Below are positions 8,888-20,327 of a stretch of DNA of 64,000 nt, in pieces (position 1 is the first letter of the stretch; the number at the start of each line of letters is the position of its first letter). The position numbers and the translations under genes were made by a program. The DNA lies in NCBI GenBank assembly GCA_003999685.1, contig CP021230.1:682001-746000 (forward strand), read 5' to 3'. The DNA comes from Taiwanofungus camphoratus. Its lineage: Eukaryota > Basidiomycota > Agaricomycetes > Polyporales > Taiwanofungaceae. The notes below the pieces were generated by a model, which ran no database searches, had not been told where the DNA came from, and saw only the letters and a list, made by a program, of their open reading frames with translations.

Positions 8888-9440
8888 TGATACAATTTCT
8901 TTTATCGCATATCTTATCGGTCGGACCTCGGATCGGTCCCATGACCTTTTGCTTCTAGGGCAGGCCTCGGGTAGGCCCAGTTTCTTCGCGCAGCATCTTG
9001 ACTCATAGCTGCTTACTGTACGGGCCCCGACGGGCCCCGGTTACGCATGGACTCTGACTCATATCGGGCCCCGCTTACACATTCCGTCTTACGCCTACTG
9101 ATTGCTAATACGGCCCGATGACTCATATCGCATTACTTACGCTTACTCATGCTGATTCTTAGACCACGTGCCATGGTCCGTGCGCAGAGTAGAATACGTA
9201 TATAAGGCCCTGTACTTTGTAGGTCGGACCTTAAGTTCGATCTGGTTACCAAGTAGCTAGTTATCACTAACAATCTTATACTCGTATCTTGCGACCTCTC
9301 GCTTCGTACCTGAGTACTCGCTCGACTCTATCGACTTCGCCCAGGAGGACATACGCAGTGTCCATAAAGCCTCACTATTATCTCTAGTAGTCGGGTCCTC
9401 ACGTTCGAGGCTTTCCGGTCGTTGATACCAGCTCGTATCA
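8888..9440 (+). repeat. Gypsy-A 3' LTR
   Basis: 553 bp, identical by eye to the 5' LTR, followed by target duplication CAACG at 9441-9445 and then LINE sequence. Confidence 0.95.
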
Positions 9441-9445
9441 CAACG

Positions 9446-11267
9446 CACTTTGCATGCTCGGTAATTCAGATGCGGATTCCATCCCATCAACAAACGGTGG
9501 CTCTACATTGCACACATTGTTCCGTTGATGCTATATGGCGCTCAACTGTGGTGGAACCCACAGTGGAAAGGCCTCAAATGGGCTGCAAAAGAACTGCAGA
9601 CTGCTCAGTCGAAAGCAGCTAGGTGGATCACCAGCTGTTTTAAGACCACACTGATCAGGGCGATGGAGACGTTGGGTGGGTTGGTCCCCATCCGCATCCA
9701 GGTCGACCGATATATGGAAAAAGCTGCGCTTCAAGCGCAACGAGTTCATGAAGGGCACCCAATGAGGGCCGCCCTTCCACCTTATTGGGCGACCAACGTC
9801 ACCAATATTACTGCACCATGGCCGCTTAATTCGCGTTGGGGCAAAAAACAAGCTGTCACCCCCATGACGTTCATAGATCGCATCGGGCGGCAGTCATCAG
9901 AAGACTTTGCACCACTCCATCTGGAGGCGTGGCCCGGTGATCGGGTTGTGGATCGATACATTGATCGCTTCGAGCGTGTGTTTTTGGACGGAAAGGGTCC
10001 AAACAAAAGCTCTCCTGAATTCGCCAACTGGTTGGAGTTCACCTGGTGGCCAGAATTCCGGCGCCAGTTGGCCCAGCCAGAAGGGCGAATGTTGTTCACT
10101 GACGGGTCGTATGCAAATGCGCCAGCAGTGAAATCTGGTAGCGCGTGGCTCGTCGTTGACAGGGAAGATCACGTTGCCCATGGAAAGTTCGGGGCTGGCA
10201 AGGTCCAGAGCTTCGATGCGGAGATGATGGCATTGGCACGCAGGCTGCATGAAGCGGTCCGTGACGCCTCTGCCCACATCACCACTCTCATAGTCTGTTC
10301 CGATAACCAATCAGCAATCGACCAAATCTTCAAGCCGGAAGTCAGGCCATCGCAGATGGCGGCGGTCATGGCCTCTCAACACGTAAGAGCGTTCCTCGAT
10401 GCAGATGAATGCCGACGCATTGTCCTTTTTTGGATTCCATCCCATAAAGGCATTTTTCAGAACGAGTTCGTGGATGAACTCGCGAAGAAGGCACTGGATG
10501 ATCCACAACCGGAATTCATCTCACAATCAATGGCCCTTGCTCATGTCAAGGCAAGGGTCAAAAAGCGCTGGGGGACATTAGTCGACAACCCCAGCTATCG
10601 TGGTCGCCGGTTATGGAAAGTAACTGAGGATGCCCTACCGCTGCACGGGACCACGGCTAAGGGCACGTGGGTCTTGAAGGCAGCTGGCAAGTCCAACAAG
10701 GAGGTGGCACGCGTGTGTCGTGTGCTCATCAACCATTTCCCAGGCGGTGAATACCGCTCTAGATTCAACATCCCAGGACCTCACCTCTGCTTGTGCAGAG
10801 CAGAGGAAACTAGGGAACATGTACTCTTCAACTGTCCATTTTGGATCAGGACGAAGCGCCAACAGGGTCCTCATGATCTGCTTCTGATGGGGCCTCCTGA
10901 ACAAAGGGGATGGACCCCGGATGACATCATGGAGTTCCTTCGGCTTAACCCGATGGTCTTCACATTTGATTGGGCAGAGATTCTGGCAGAATCTCTGCTC
11001 GAAGCTGAAGCTGCGCACACGAGAACATTCACTCGTGCCCGTCTTATGTGCCACACTGTCGGAAGACAAGCAGCTTGGCAGCGGTTCCATGTGGACCAAC
11101 ATTTAGATCCCGGTATGACCACCGCCCTGGGTGGAAAATACCGGGATTTCTGTGAATGGTATGACACCGAAGCAAAGGCGTTTGAACTATACCATAATTG
11201 GGTAGATGAGGGGGTAGCGGAACCCAGTATCCGCGACGACCCTCCCGTCTACCCGAATGATAACTGA
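9446..11267 (+). pseudogene. LINE copy 1 C-terminal segment: RNase H and Cys/His tail
   Basis: The segment is open through a stop at 11265-11267; the longest open stretch, 9525-11267, has 580 codons. RNase H residues are visible in order: LFTDGSY, SFDAEM, CSDNQSA and FVDELAKKA. A C-terminal CLC...H...C cluster (CLCRAEETREHVLFNC) resembles the zinc-binding tail of fungal LINEs. It is separated from its RT by the gypsy-A insertion. Copy 2 carries the same region at 37860-39566. RNase H removes template RNA during target-primed reverse transcription. Confidence 0.88.
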
Positions 11268-11588
11268 GGCCTGAAACCTGTAAGGCTATACTCAGTTCCT
11301 TAGGTGATTTACTGACGGAACGGGATGACCGGGCCGGGTAAACACACAGAGCGTGAAAAGCGGGTCAGGCGGGGGTTGGGTATGGCTTCCCTTGGATGAC
11401 TGTACTCTTCCTTTTGCAGGCCTAGCCGGATTATATGCCCACGCCACATAACGAGGCCACCGAAACCTGTAGGTGTGCCGCTCATGCGGGCGCGGATGCC
11501 CACTTATTATCATTATTACTCTACATGTACCTACGTCGTATATGGAGTATAAACTTGAGGAAATTTAAAAAAATAAAAAAATAAAAAA
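11268..11588 (+). other. LINE copy 1 3' untranslated region and A-rich tail
   Basis: The segment matches 39567-39881 of copy 2 and ends in an A-rich run (AAATTTAAAAAAATAAAAAA) at about 11560-11588, the 3' end of the LINE. Confidence 0.85.
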
Positions 11589-11762
11589 CTATGTGGTGGT
11601 CTAGTCCGACGGTGAAATGAATCGAGGGCGGAAACGATGTCAATGTGTTTGCCCTGATTTGTTGTTTTCCAATAAGTGGCCAAGGCCTGTGGCCACTGGA
11701 TGCGACGGGCCACGTCCTAGGTGGGCTTAAAACATGGGTCAGGAGCTGATCACACGAATTAC
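11589..11762 (+). promoter_or_regulatory. Short 5' region of the NTPase gene
   Basis: Only about 175 bp separate the LINE tail from the start codon at 11763, so the LINE landed in or next to the promoter. An ATG at 11734 is out of frame with the gene and opens a short overlapping reading frame. I see no clear TATA box. Confidence 0.4.
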
Positions 11763-14700
11763 ATGGACTCTCAACCCAAAACCAGTACAAACAAACGACC
11801 AGTTGAAGATTCTGCTTCGACTGCAAGGCGAATCAAGCCCAAAATGACTTTCGACTTTGCACATATCAGCGAGGCCAGTGATCTAACCGATGAACAGCAT
11901 CGAGAGCTTGATGAACAGGTTTTCGAAGATCTGGATGGGCGAGACACCAGCCACAGCTCCTCCACCATTCTTTCCGCCATCGTGACCGTTGATGAACGTC
12001 TTCTTCAGAAGCTCAGAAGGCCCGCCGAAGTTCGAGTACTCATTCGAAAACATCCAGGGTTGGATGAGCTTATACAGAGCGCATGGAGGTCGGGTTCCCT
12101 GAAAGAAATCCGTCAGCTAGGTTTGTCCTTTATCAGCGGTCTGTACTCAAAAGCTAACGTCCGCTGCAGCAATCCTGCATCCTGAGCCTATCGACCTCGA
12201 TGCCCTTCTGCAGAAGACATCCCTTGAACGGGTCACTGCAAACTCGGATCTCACTGACGATCAGCATCGTAATCAGGATGCAAAGGTTTATCGTGCATTG
12301 GGAAGGCCTCAGGATGACCGCGATGCTACGGTGGTGATCGCTGCAATTGTGGCCTACGATAGTCGCTTGAATCAGGTCTATCAGAATTTGTTGGAAGCCC
12401 TCAAACTTTGCGAGTCTCATCAAGGATTGAAGGAACTCGTGGAAGCTGCTTGGCGATCAGGTTCCCTCAAGATAATTCGTCAGTTGAGTGAGTTGCTTCC
12501 AATGAGCACCTGTCCACCCTGGCTAGCTGGCTAACGCAATAGCACCAGAAATCGTGCAAGGAGTACAAACGTGGAGCTCTGGCCTCAGTTTGGAAGACCA
12601 GCGTAAGTAGTACAAGTGTTCCCGCAATACCGAGGCTGACGCCTCATTGTTAACTCTCAGGCGAAGGTAAACATGCACGATAGCCATACTCTACTTTGTT
12701 TACTAACACTTGCTACCAGCGGCTATGATGGCATGGGAGACACCTTTTGTGGGAGGGGCGCATCGTCTTCTTGTTCGAACCATACAAACCATGAATGCCG
12801 GGCGGAAAGATACTGCCTATGCCAACTATGTTCCTATTATACAAAGTTCTGGAACAGGCAAATCTCGGACGGTGCATGAAGCTGCTGGGTTGATATTCAC
12901 ACTACCGTTGAATGTCCGTGCACAAGACGGCAAGTCAGGTAGAAAGATTTAGCATCCCATGACAACATTTGTGTTGACATTGCATTCAGAGTTTGCATAC
13001 CCTCCACCCGACAATAAAGTCCGTGATTATCTGACCGGGAAGCGTGATGAGAGGGAGACGCTGACTGCATGCCTTGCATTCTTCAAATGGTTATTTGCGA
13101 AAACTGCTATGTTCCTGCAAGCTCAAGAAGAAGTGAAAGATGGGGAAACATTGGCCTTGTCATGGCGGAATCTTTTGGATCGCGACGGTCACGCTGTGCG
13201 CGATAATTTGTATAGTAAGGTTGTGGCGGTAAGCATCTGTCCTACTGTCCTGATCACAAAGTGTATATCAATGTTCGACAGGATGCGGAGGCCGAGCTTA
13301 CGGAAGTACTCAAAACGAAGGACCCATATGGAATTCTATCTAAGGAGGCTTGTGACGAAGCCACCAAGCTTGTTGAGCTCATCAAGTCGCGGACAAGGCG
13401 GCATTTTGAAGCTACTGAAGTGATCCTGATGATTTACCTCGACGAGGCGCACACACTTTCAGATCAGGGCATCAAGAACAATAATACAGGACTCAACTGC
13501 TTCGATGTGTTTTGCAAAGCATTGACACACCTGACCAATGTCGCACAGTTGTTTGTCGTTACGTTGTCGACCAAGTCGAATCTGAGCAAACATGCTCCTT
13601 CGAAATCGGCGCATCGTTCTAACCGGGTTGTCAATGATGAAGCTGCCCTACAAGCTCCTTTTGTCGAGCTTTCATTCGATTGTCTGGTGGACAACCGACC
13701 GATTGTAGTTCCTGGAACATTGACTCTTGACGATTTTTCACAAGTTGAATTTATGGCAAAGATGGGCAGACCTCTGTGAGTTGCTTTAGTTTTGATGATA
13801 ATGGCGTTGTCCCCTGATTCTGGAACACTGTATTCTCAGTTGGCATGCGACATGGCGCTCGGGTAATACTACAGTCAGATCAACCATTATCCACTATGCT
13901 AGGGCGAAGCTCACCGGCAGGATCGACATCCCCCAATTGCATAAGGACGTAGGCCTCGTACTGCGAGGACGATTCTCAACGTTGAGCACACGACTGTTGC
14001 TCGAGGTAGGACCATCCCGAGATTCGGCACGGCAACTAGAGAACCAGCTCGTCGAGGGGAACATGAGGATTGCTTACAGCGTCCCGGTTCATCGTGAATA
14101 TCTTCGCTCGGGGAGTCCTTCGGAGCCTATACTCGCGGAAGCGGCAGCACAAGAGATGGCTGTCATTGCGGAAAGCGAGGCTGACGCCGCTGCCAAGTTG
14201 CTTACAGGGTACACCCAGGACGGTTTGGTCAATAAGGGTGATAGAGGCGAACTTGTCATGCGTCTCCTGCTCACGCTGGCATATGATGACGCTGTGAGGA
14301 AGTGCTGCGCACGAGACGGAATATTGCCGTTCTACAGCCGCCGTGTCCCTGTCGTGGATTTTTTGGAAGCACTCATCTCGGACGGCTTTATCGAGAATGT
14401 GCTCGATAGCAAGGCGGACAATGATGGAGGTGATAAGACACTACGGGAGGCATTTAAGGATGCCTATGTGCGCTTCACTCATTTCGCACAGAACGGGTCA
14501 AACAACCCGATCGACTGTGTTTCGGCATATGCATGCATTGCTCGTGGGATGGCGCTTCAAGTACACCACAATCATAAGAGCATTGACGCGATGATACCGA
14601 TTGCTATGTCAGACACGCTCCTGGACGATACGTCGATGTCATGCATACTGGTCCAGGTCAAAGACAAAGAGGGACGTAACGTGATTGATATTAACGAAAA

Positions 14701-15172
14701 GCAAATCAACAACGATGATTCTCCTTTTTTCCTGGCGAGTGATGGTCGGCCATATATCACGATAGATATGCAACTAGGGCTCCAGACGGAGGCTTACAAG
14801 AAACAATTCACTGAGCAACCTCCTGCTCTGATGAAGCCCAAGAAGCCACCCCCGAGTCCATCGAAGATTACCACGAAGACAAGGAGCTCGCGGAGGGGCA
14901 AGTCTGATCATCCACGCTACGTAATTCACATCTACGGCTGCTCACCCTCAGTGTACAAGGTGGTGCAGAGCAAAGACGTCTACGCTCATCTTTTGGACTC
15001 CCGCGGCTTTTTTGCAGAGCATCCAAGGCAAACTCCTGAAGCTCTTAGTGCAGTGCGCCGGTTCAAGCCTGAGTTTGACCGCAACACAGATTGTTATGAC
15101 TGGATCCTCGAGTCGCGTCTACATTATAGATTTGACGACACTGACAAAGTCGAAGACGTAGTTACATCGTAG
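11763..15172 (+). CDS. Crinkler-like P-loop NTPase, eight exons, 1008 residues
   Basis: My exon model is 11763-12120, 12170-12487, 12543-12602, 12661-12666 (a 6-nt exon), 12720-12938, 12990-13228, 13282-13775 and 13840-15172. All introns are GT-AG and 49-64 bp, and the exons sum to 3027 nt in one frame. Residues 41-119 and 147-225 are two copies of a 79-residue module (LTD(E/D)QHR... to AWRSGSLK.IRQL), each ending at an exon boundary. Walker A is GTGKS at 292-296; Walker B is YLDEAH with D454-E455. A possible PD-(D/E)XK-type nuclease core lies near the C-terminus: D814 in SIDAMIPI and Q837-V-K839 in ILVQVK, with Q in place of E. A basic Ser/Pro/Lys stretch follows. It resembles the large multicopy CRN/Crinkler-type NTPase families of Agaricomycetes. 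NTP binding is well supported; nuclease or effector activity is inference. The gene looks intact between two LINEs. Confidence 0.78.
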
Positions 15173-15338
15173 TTGGGATTGTATGTGCTATCATTTTCGC
15201 TGAACACAAATACATGCTACATTAGGATTCTCGGCGAAGACAACCGGGTCAGGAAAAACTCTGGCGTTACACCGTTCATCAGAAGCAGGACCTACATCCC
15301 GCAGAGCCAACTAGAGATCTGCACATATTGATTTAAAA

Positions 15339-15540
15339 TAAAACTGGAGCCAGTTTCATCTCACCGGGAACAACCTCTTCACTAACAGTGACGATGTGTC
15401 CATCAGCAAGGACCATGTCCACCTCAACTAAGTTGTCGACGCTCAAGCCGTACATGCGACTGAGGAAGCCGAAGCCCTCGAGTAATGATGATCGAGGAAC
15501 CCACAAGTTGGGGAGAGCCAGAGACGACGATCGCAGCATG
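15339..15540 (-). pseudogene. FAD-linked oxidase fragment (PCMH-type FAD-binding domain)
   Basis: About 68 minus-strand codons read LLEGFGFLSRMYGLSVDN followed by LVEVDMVLADGHIVTVSEE. This matches the end of the FAD-binding type-4 domain of berberine-bridge/oligosaccharide-oxidase-like proteins, where the GGGFG...R.YGL..DN motif is typical. The glycine-rich part is damaged, and I see neither the start of the domain nor the substrate domain nearby. It is probably a relic of a secreted oxidase gene. Confidence 0.55.
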
Positions 15541-17713
15541 TCGGCTCAACACCAACACAGAGTTAGCCTGAAGATCGCAGTGCCACTCACGATGGCGTGT
15601 GGTACGGCACCACTGTCTTCCCTTGAGTCTTGGACCTCGCCGATCCCCTCGAGGAGACGCTCGGCGGTGTACATGTCACATCTTCTTCTGCCGCATCCCA
15701 GCGCAGAAGGCGACATATGCATGTCCGTATGCAGACATCAGGGGCGTCATGCCACCAAGGTTGCCCTGCCTAAACATAGGGTCCAGCGGCACGGAGGATG
15801 AGTTTAGACTGGAAAAAGACGATCCAGATGAGAAGGGCATCGACATGGAGGCGGTGGCGTCGCCGTAGACATCGAGCTGCTGGAACCTGCACCCAAAATC
15901 AATGTGGACTGGAACGAGTTACCAGGTGCATCATTGGACGCCACGTTCCCAAAAAGCTCCTGCACTGTAGTACTCATCCGCAAAGTCTTTGTTTCGGCTC
16001 ATCTCCGGGCTAGCCGTCACTCGCGTAGTAGGTGTTGTTTTATGCGATGCTGACGACGATCCCAGATCCCGAAGTGGTGGCTGCTGCTGGCCGCCGTAGA
16101 CGACGCGTAGTCGCGTGGCGTTTCGTGCGACATGTCTCCAACCACAAGCACGCAAAGTTTCTCATGCGCATACTCCTCCGGTAAGTACTTCCTCGGGGAA
16201 GAAATTTGCCTCGTCCTGAGCCGCCGGCGGTTCGGGGGGAGTACAGGGGAGATCCTATCGGCGTCTGCCCTTTCTCGGCAGGGGCGGACACGGAGGAACG
16301 ACACAGCAGTGTAGGACGCGGCGTCATCCGAGCAGAAGGAGTTTGAGCGACAGTAGTGGTGCCAGCATTTGCTACGATCGAACCGACATTTACTAGCCAC
16401 TGTCCCGGCGCGTCCCCTGCCCTTGCTCTCCGGAGGCGGCATGTCTCTGAGCTGCGTCCAGTCTTTCTCTCCGCCGGGCGCTTCAAGTGGTGGCTCGGTG
16501 TCGACTTCTTCCAGCATGCTGGCGACCCCGCACCCACCCGCACGGATCGAGGGCGAGAGCGTGTGCTTCGTACGTACAGCAGCGAAGTACGGTGCGCGCC
16601 GGGGGGAAGACGAGCGCGCGCGAGAGCGACCTCGACGTCCTGGGAGCGCCCCGCAAGTCTCGGGCAGGAATCGAGCACAGGATGAGAAAATGCGCCATCG
16701 TGTGATCAGAGTGGCCTTGTTGGAGCATTGAATAGACGTATGCTGCGTCAGATGGACGGCAGACAGGTCCTCTGACCGTGGAGCGTGAGTCGTCGTACAG
16801 CACTTGAGCTTGAAGCAGCGTTGACGACGGAATTACCAATGGCGCCACACCGTGAGCTGCCATTGCAAGAACTCTCTCAACTATGCGGGCGGTTTGCACG
16901 GAGAGTTTGGGAAACAGCGTCTCAAAGTATTAGTCCTGGAAGGCAAGGCTCGTGGGGTTGTTTCCGATTGGAGTTGGTCAACGAACAATTAGCACCTACC
17001 AATGATTAGTTGTTGATCTGCCACAACAGAAAAGAAGTTCGTAGAGTTCATGGTGCAGTGCTGCTCAGCTTTGTATATTTCAGTGCAGGTGAGCAGGTGA
17101 ACTTATAAATAATGACGTATGTACGCTCCTAGTCTGGTGGACAGCAAGCCTGATTTACGCCCAGAACCGACCCATCGGAAATAAAGGTTGTGCGACATGT
17201 AGGGATTCTACATAATGCGAACCCTGCGAAATTCTTGTCGAAAAACAGCGAATGGAAACCCCAGTTCCTGGCTAGGCAGACTTACCGATAGATATTTGGT
17301 CAGTGCTTCCCCAATAGATAGCTTATGGCTGACTCGAGGTTCTCAATTTGTCAATCAGTCGTCTCGGCCATGCGCGACGATTGAACAAAAGCCTACTCGT
17401 GACAACATGAATGAAGGTTAGGTTGCACAGTTCCGTACGACCCGTCTTCCGCAGACCACACGAGCAGGACGATGGACCTGAAATTCATTCGAAACGTTGA
17501 TCACGGTGTTTCGCTAGTACCACGGCACGTGCACCGTCGCGTCGCGTCTTTGGATTCACACTCGGACGCGACTTGTTATCAGTATCGCGCTGCACCGCGA
17601 TTTTGACTTGCGATACTTTTGTTCATCCACTACGAGCCTGGCCGTAATAATCTCCAAATTTTCCCTGATTCCCCAATCACAGGCTCACTCCACCCCTGAG
17701 TCGCATAGAAGTC
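15541..17713. other. Unassigned host-like sequence, no confident gene
   Basis: GC-rich and CpG-rich sequence with overlapping open frames on both strands at 16000-16900. On the minus strand, short stretches look protein-like: NLGGMTPLMSAYGHAYVAFC near 15690-15770, MYTAERLLEGIGEV near 15620-15660, and TARIVERVLAMAAHGVAPL near 16840-16895. They might be remnants of a fungal regulatory or oxidase gene, but no frame carries a recognisable domain. The part from 16980 to 17713 shows nothing I can name. Confidence 0.3.
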
Positions 17714-18849
17714 ATGACGGACATCCTTGTGATAGGCGCAACAAGTGAATTCTGCCAGTCTGCCAATTCACACACAAGCTTATATATCTCGTTCACTAGG
17801 CTTTAGAGGCCGCTTCATTACGAGATACCTAGCTAATCACTCACAGCGCACGTCCTTCATGCTTGGCATCGCCGCGCGCTCGCCTTCTAAGCTGGACGCG
17901 CTCAAGCAGAGCCTCGCGCTCGACGAGCGCGTTCTCACCGTGCATGTAGACGTCACGCAGCCTGCGCAGGTCTGGAGAAGGTCGTGATTAGCGCCGTCGG
18001 GCCGTATTGGCGATGGGGCACAGAGGTCGTGAGCTGTGCTGTGCTCCACTGCGCTGAGGCTGTGGCGTCAAGGACGTGTGCCCGCCATGGGGCGCATTAT
18101 GTTGACCTCACCGGGGAGACGCCATGGATCAGAGAGATGATTGACAGGTGAGCAGAGGGTGGTTTGAAGTTCACAACGATTGTACGAGATTAGTCTAGTC
18201 CAGCGGTCATGTTCTCATCGGCATTCAGCCCTCCTCTGAGCCCGCGCTTTCCTCCTGTGCTTGGTTTAGCCGTTGTCACTGAAGGAGGTACCAATGGTCC
18301 CGAATAGTCAGGACTACGTACTCAGGCTGAATTGCAGCCTTTGCAGTCCATCAATTATCGAGAGCCATCCTTTGAGATTTGTTGCTTACTACCCGAATTG
18401 TTAAATGCATTGGTAGTATGCACTGTGCATCTAGATCCCATTTCAGACTGATACAACGGCGTGGAAGTGTTTACCCGGTTTTCCTCAGGTTCGACTACCG
18501 CGCATCCAAGATGGGTGCAATCATAGTGGTTCGACTCCGTTCCCGCAGATCTACTTGTCATGCGAGCGCATGCGGCCCTCAAGCCTGCCGGCCTCGGGTG
18601 CTCGCTAACGGTATATCGTACGCAGAGCGGCGTGTCGGACGGGACGTTCGCGTCAGTGCTCACACTGCTCGAGGATGTCCCACGGCACAAGATCGTGCGG
18701 GCAATGGGCGACTGTGGGCTGAGCCCCGGTACATGCATCTCGTGTTGCATGCTGATCCCACCGGTAACTGATTGCTCATTTTGTCGCTGCAGCAGTGCAA
18801 GGCACGCCGAGCCCGCGGCCCGGGCTGTGCTACGCCATCCCATTCACGT
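17714..18849 (+). pseudogene. Saccharopine-dehydrogenase-like (trans-acting enoyl reductase family), decayed and cut by LINE
   Basis: The start MTDILVIGAT is followed by an intron at 17745-17799. Next comes FRGRFITRYLANHSQRTSF, then IAARSPSKLDALKQSL, the Rossmann-fold start of fungal saccharopine-dehydrogenase-like oxidoreductases. Further blocks lie in other frames: SAVGPYWRWGTEVV (about 17990), GAHYVDLTGETPWIREMID (about 18090-18147) and, after a roughly 340-bp intron, FDYRASKMGAII, MRAHAALKPAGL and SGVSDGTFASVLTLLEDVPRHKI (18490-18715). A last block is PSPRPGLCYAIPFT. The usual GATGFTG nucleotide-binding motif reads GATSFRG. A one-base frame change near 17975 and loss of the C-terminal half at the LINE boundary mark it as a pseudogene. 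Confidence 0.72.
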
Positions 18850-18953
18850 AGTGCTGCCGTGAGGTGTGGTACCTCGAGCCTCGAGATGGGTGGTTCCGAC
18901 GCCGCTTCTTGAACCAGTACCACCACCATCTCGATTTAGCGCCCGTGCCCAGC

Positions 18954-19838
18954 ATGTCTAAATCCCATCGTCTCCTTCCCTTTTCTTCCTCTACTGGTGC
19001 CCCTATAGCCGCTGTTGGTCTTAGGACTGATGGTGCACCCTCCTCGTCGAGTGCGATGTTGGTGCATAGCGGCTGCCCTGCTCATCGCACTCAAGCTGAC
19101 TCGGAACCCCCGAGCTCTCGTCCTTTGGACACACCTTTGATCCCACCCTATCATGGGGAGAGATCCAATTCGAGTTCCTCCCTCTCGGGAGGTCCTCTCT
19201 TTGAATCGATGGCCATAGTGCCAGACGATTCACAACGGATTCATAGTAGGCCCTCTCCCTCCAGGGGAGGGGGTAACGAATACACTGGTATTGGAGGCAG
19301 CCTTGCTGTACCCATGCCCCTTGCCCACGCTGGAAGTGCATGGCACACCAGTTCGGGCTCAGTGCCACCAAACCCATGTGGGCTTGATGAGTCAGTATGT
19401 GAACCAGATTCTTCCGACGGTGCTTCGGCCCCACCGTTTGGAACTCCACCAGCTTCACAACCCAATGAATGGCCCGATTCCTCCATGATGGTGGAAGCGG
19501 ACCCCTCTCGTACGCCCAGCCCTATGGCTGATGGTGACAATCTGCGAGATGAGCCTAATAGGCCCGTACTCACATGCATAAGTGCGAATGTTCAGAAATC
19601 TGCGGAGAATACGAGCATTCTACTTGAGAGACATAGGGACGTCGACATTGTCTGCGTCCAGGAGATCTTCTGGGGCGGCATTAAAGATGTGGCCTCAGCT
19701 AAGTCACGAGACGGGGAGGCGTATGAGAATACGTCTGGCCATGCCTCATTCAAGTGCCTTGGGGCATCGAAAGATTCCCGGGTCGTAGTATATGTCAACA
19801 AGTGGTGGGCTTTGGCCTCTCCACAAGTTGTCACCCAT
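18954..19838 (+). pseudogene. LINE copy 2 5' coding piece: disordered N-terminus and endonuclease start
   Basis: From the ATG at 18954, about 200 residues are Ser/Pro-rich. They are followed by the start of an APE-type endonuclease: LTCISANVQKSAENTSILL contains the N of motif I, and VDIVCVQEIFWG contains the QE of motif II. Coding continues to RVVVYVNKWWALASPQVVTH and is cut by the gypsy-B LTR at 19839. APE endonuclease nicks the target to prime reverse transcription. I see no separate ORF1 upstream. Confidence 0.8.
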
Positions 19839-20314
19839 TGAAACAATTTCTATTTCTTATCATTACCACGGTCATTGCTTATTCATGGACTATTACTATA
19901 CGGGCCCCGGATCGGCCCCGCTTACGCATAGGACTCTGACTCATATCCGGGCCGCTTACCACATTTCTCATCACTCATACGTATTGCTAATACGCCCAGA
20001 TCGTACCACTCTCTATTTATCTATAGTCGTACCACATTACGGACCTCCTGCCCTAGAGTAGTTCTTGGTCCGTGCTCACGATACGTACTTGTATATATAG
20101 CATGTACTTAGCTTAGTTCAGACCTTAAGTCTGATCTTGTTACCACTATATTCGTGTCTTGTATCCTCTCGCTCACATCTGAGTGATACTCGCTCGAGTC
20201 TACGGACTTCACGACACTCGGTCTATATCGACCATAAGACCTTGCCACCTTCTATCGTGGTCAGGCCCTCACGTGTGAGGCAACATATAGGATCCGAGAT
20301 ACCAATTTGTATCA
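19839..20314 (+). repeat. Gypsy-B LTR 1 (left)
   Basis: 476 bp from TGAAACAATTTC to TTTGTATCA. It has one TGACTCA at 19937-19943, a TATATATA box at 20092, and the 11-mer AAGTCTGATCT at 20127-20137. Confidence 0.93.
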
Positions 20315-20316
20315 AA

Positions 20317-20327
20317 AGATCAGACTT
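20317..20327 (+). other. Gypsy-B primer-binding site, self-priming type
   Basis: AGATCAGACTT begins two bases after the LTR and is perfectly complementary to AAGTCTGATCT at 20127-20137. Compared with gypsy-A, the differing central bases of both partners have changed together. Confidence 0.6.

Larger units (their letters stand above)
2350..9440 (+). mobile_element. Gypsy-A: complete chromovirus (Ty3/gypsy with chromodomain)
   Basis: A 7091-bp LTR retrotransposon inserted in the LINE. The LTRs at 2350-2902 and 8888-9440 are each 553 bp and looked identical base for base, so the insertion is very recent. Target duplication CAACG lies at 2345-2349 and 9441-9445. The order is LTR, primer site, gag, pol (protease, RT, RNase H, integrase, chromodomain), a small third ORF with zinc knuckles, a hairpin-rich 3' region, a polypurine tract and LTR. 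All three reading frames look whole. It is the best-preserved element in the window and the reference for the decayed copy at 44884-47095. Confidence 0.95.
1..11588 (+). mobile_element. LINE copy 1 (Tad-like, RT + RNase H), enters from left edge, twice interrupted
   Basis: A non-LTR retrotransposon continues from before base 1 to an A-rich tail at about 11550-11588. LINE sequence occupies 1-1639, 2216-2349 and 9446-11588. The gaps are a solo LTR (1640-2210) and a complete gypsy element (2350-9440), each flanked by a 5-bp target duplication. Alignment by eye with LINE copy 2 (35606-39881) shows the two are close relatives, and this fixes both insertion points to the base. Domains seen in order are reverse transcriptase (YVDD), RNase H and a C-terminal Cys/His cluster. 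RNase H in the LINE ORF fits the Tad1-like group of fungi; clade placement is inference. The copy is inactive because of its insertions and nonsense codons. Confidence 0.9.

Noticed and set aside
16040-16678. A 212-codon minus-strand open frame and overlapping plus-strand frames
   Set aside because: GC-rich DNA with open frames on both strands; Arg/Ser-rich product without motifs, so chance openness is more likely than a gene.
18864-18953. An earlier start for the LINE copy 2 ORF
   Set aside because: The extra ~30 residues lie at the uncertain 5' junction with the pseudogene; the ATG at 18954 is safer.
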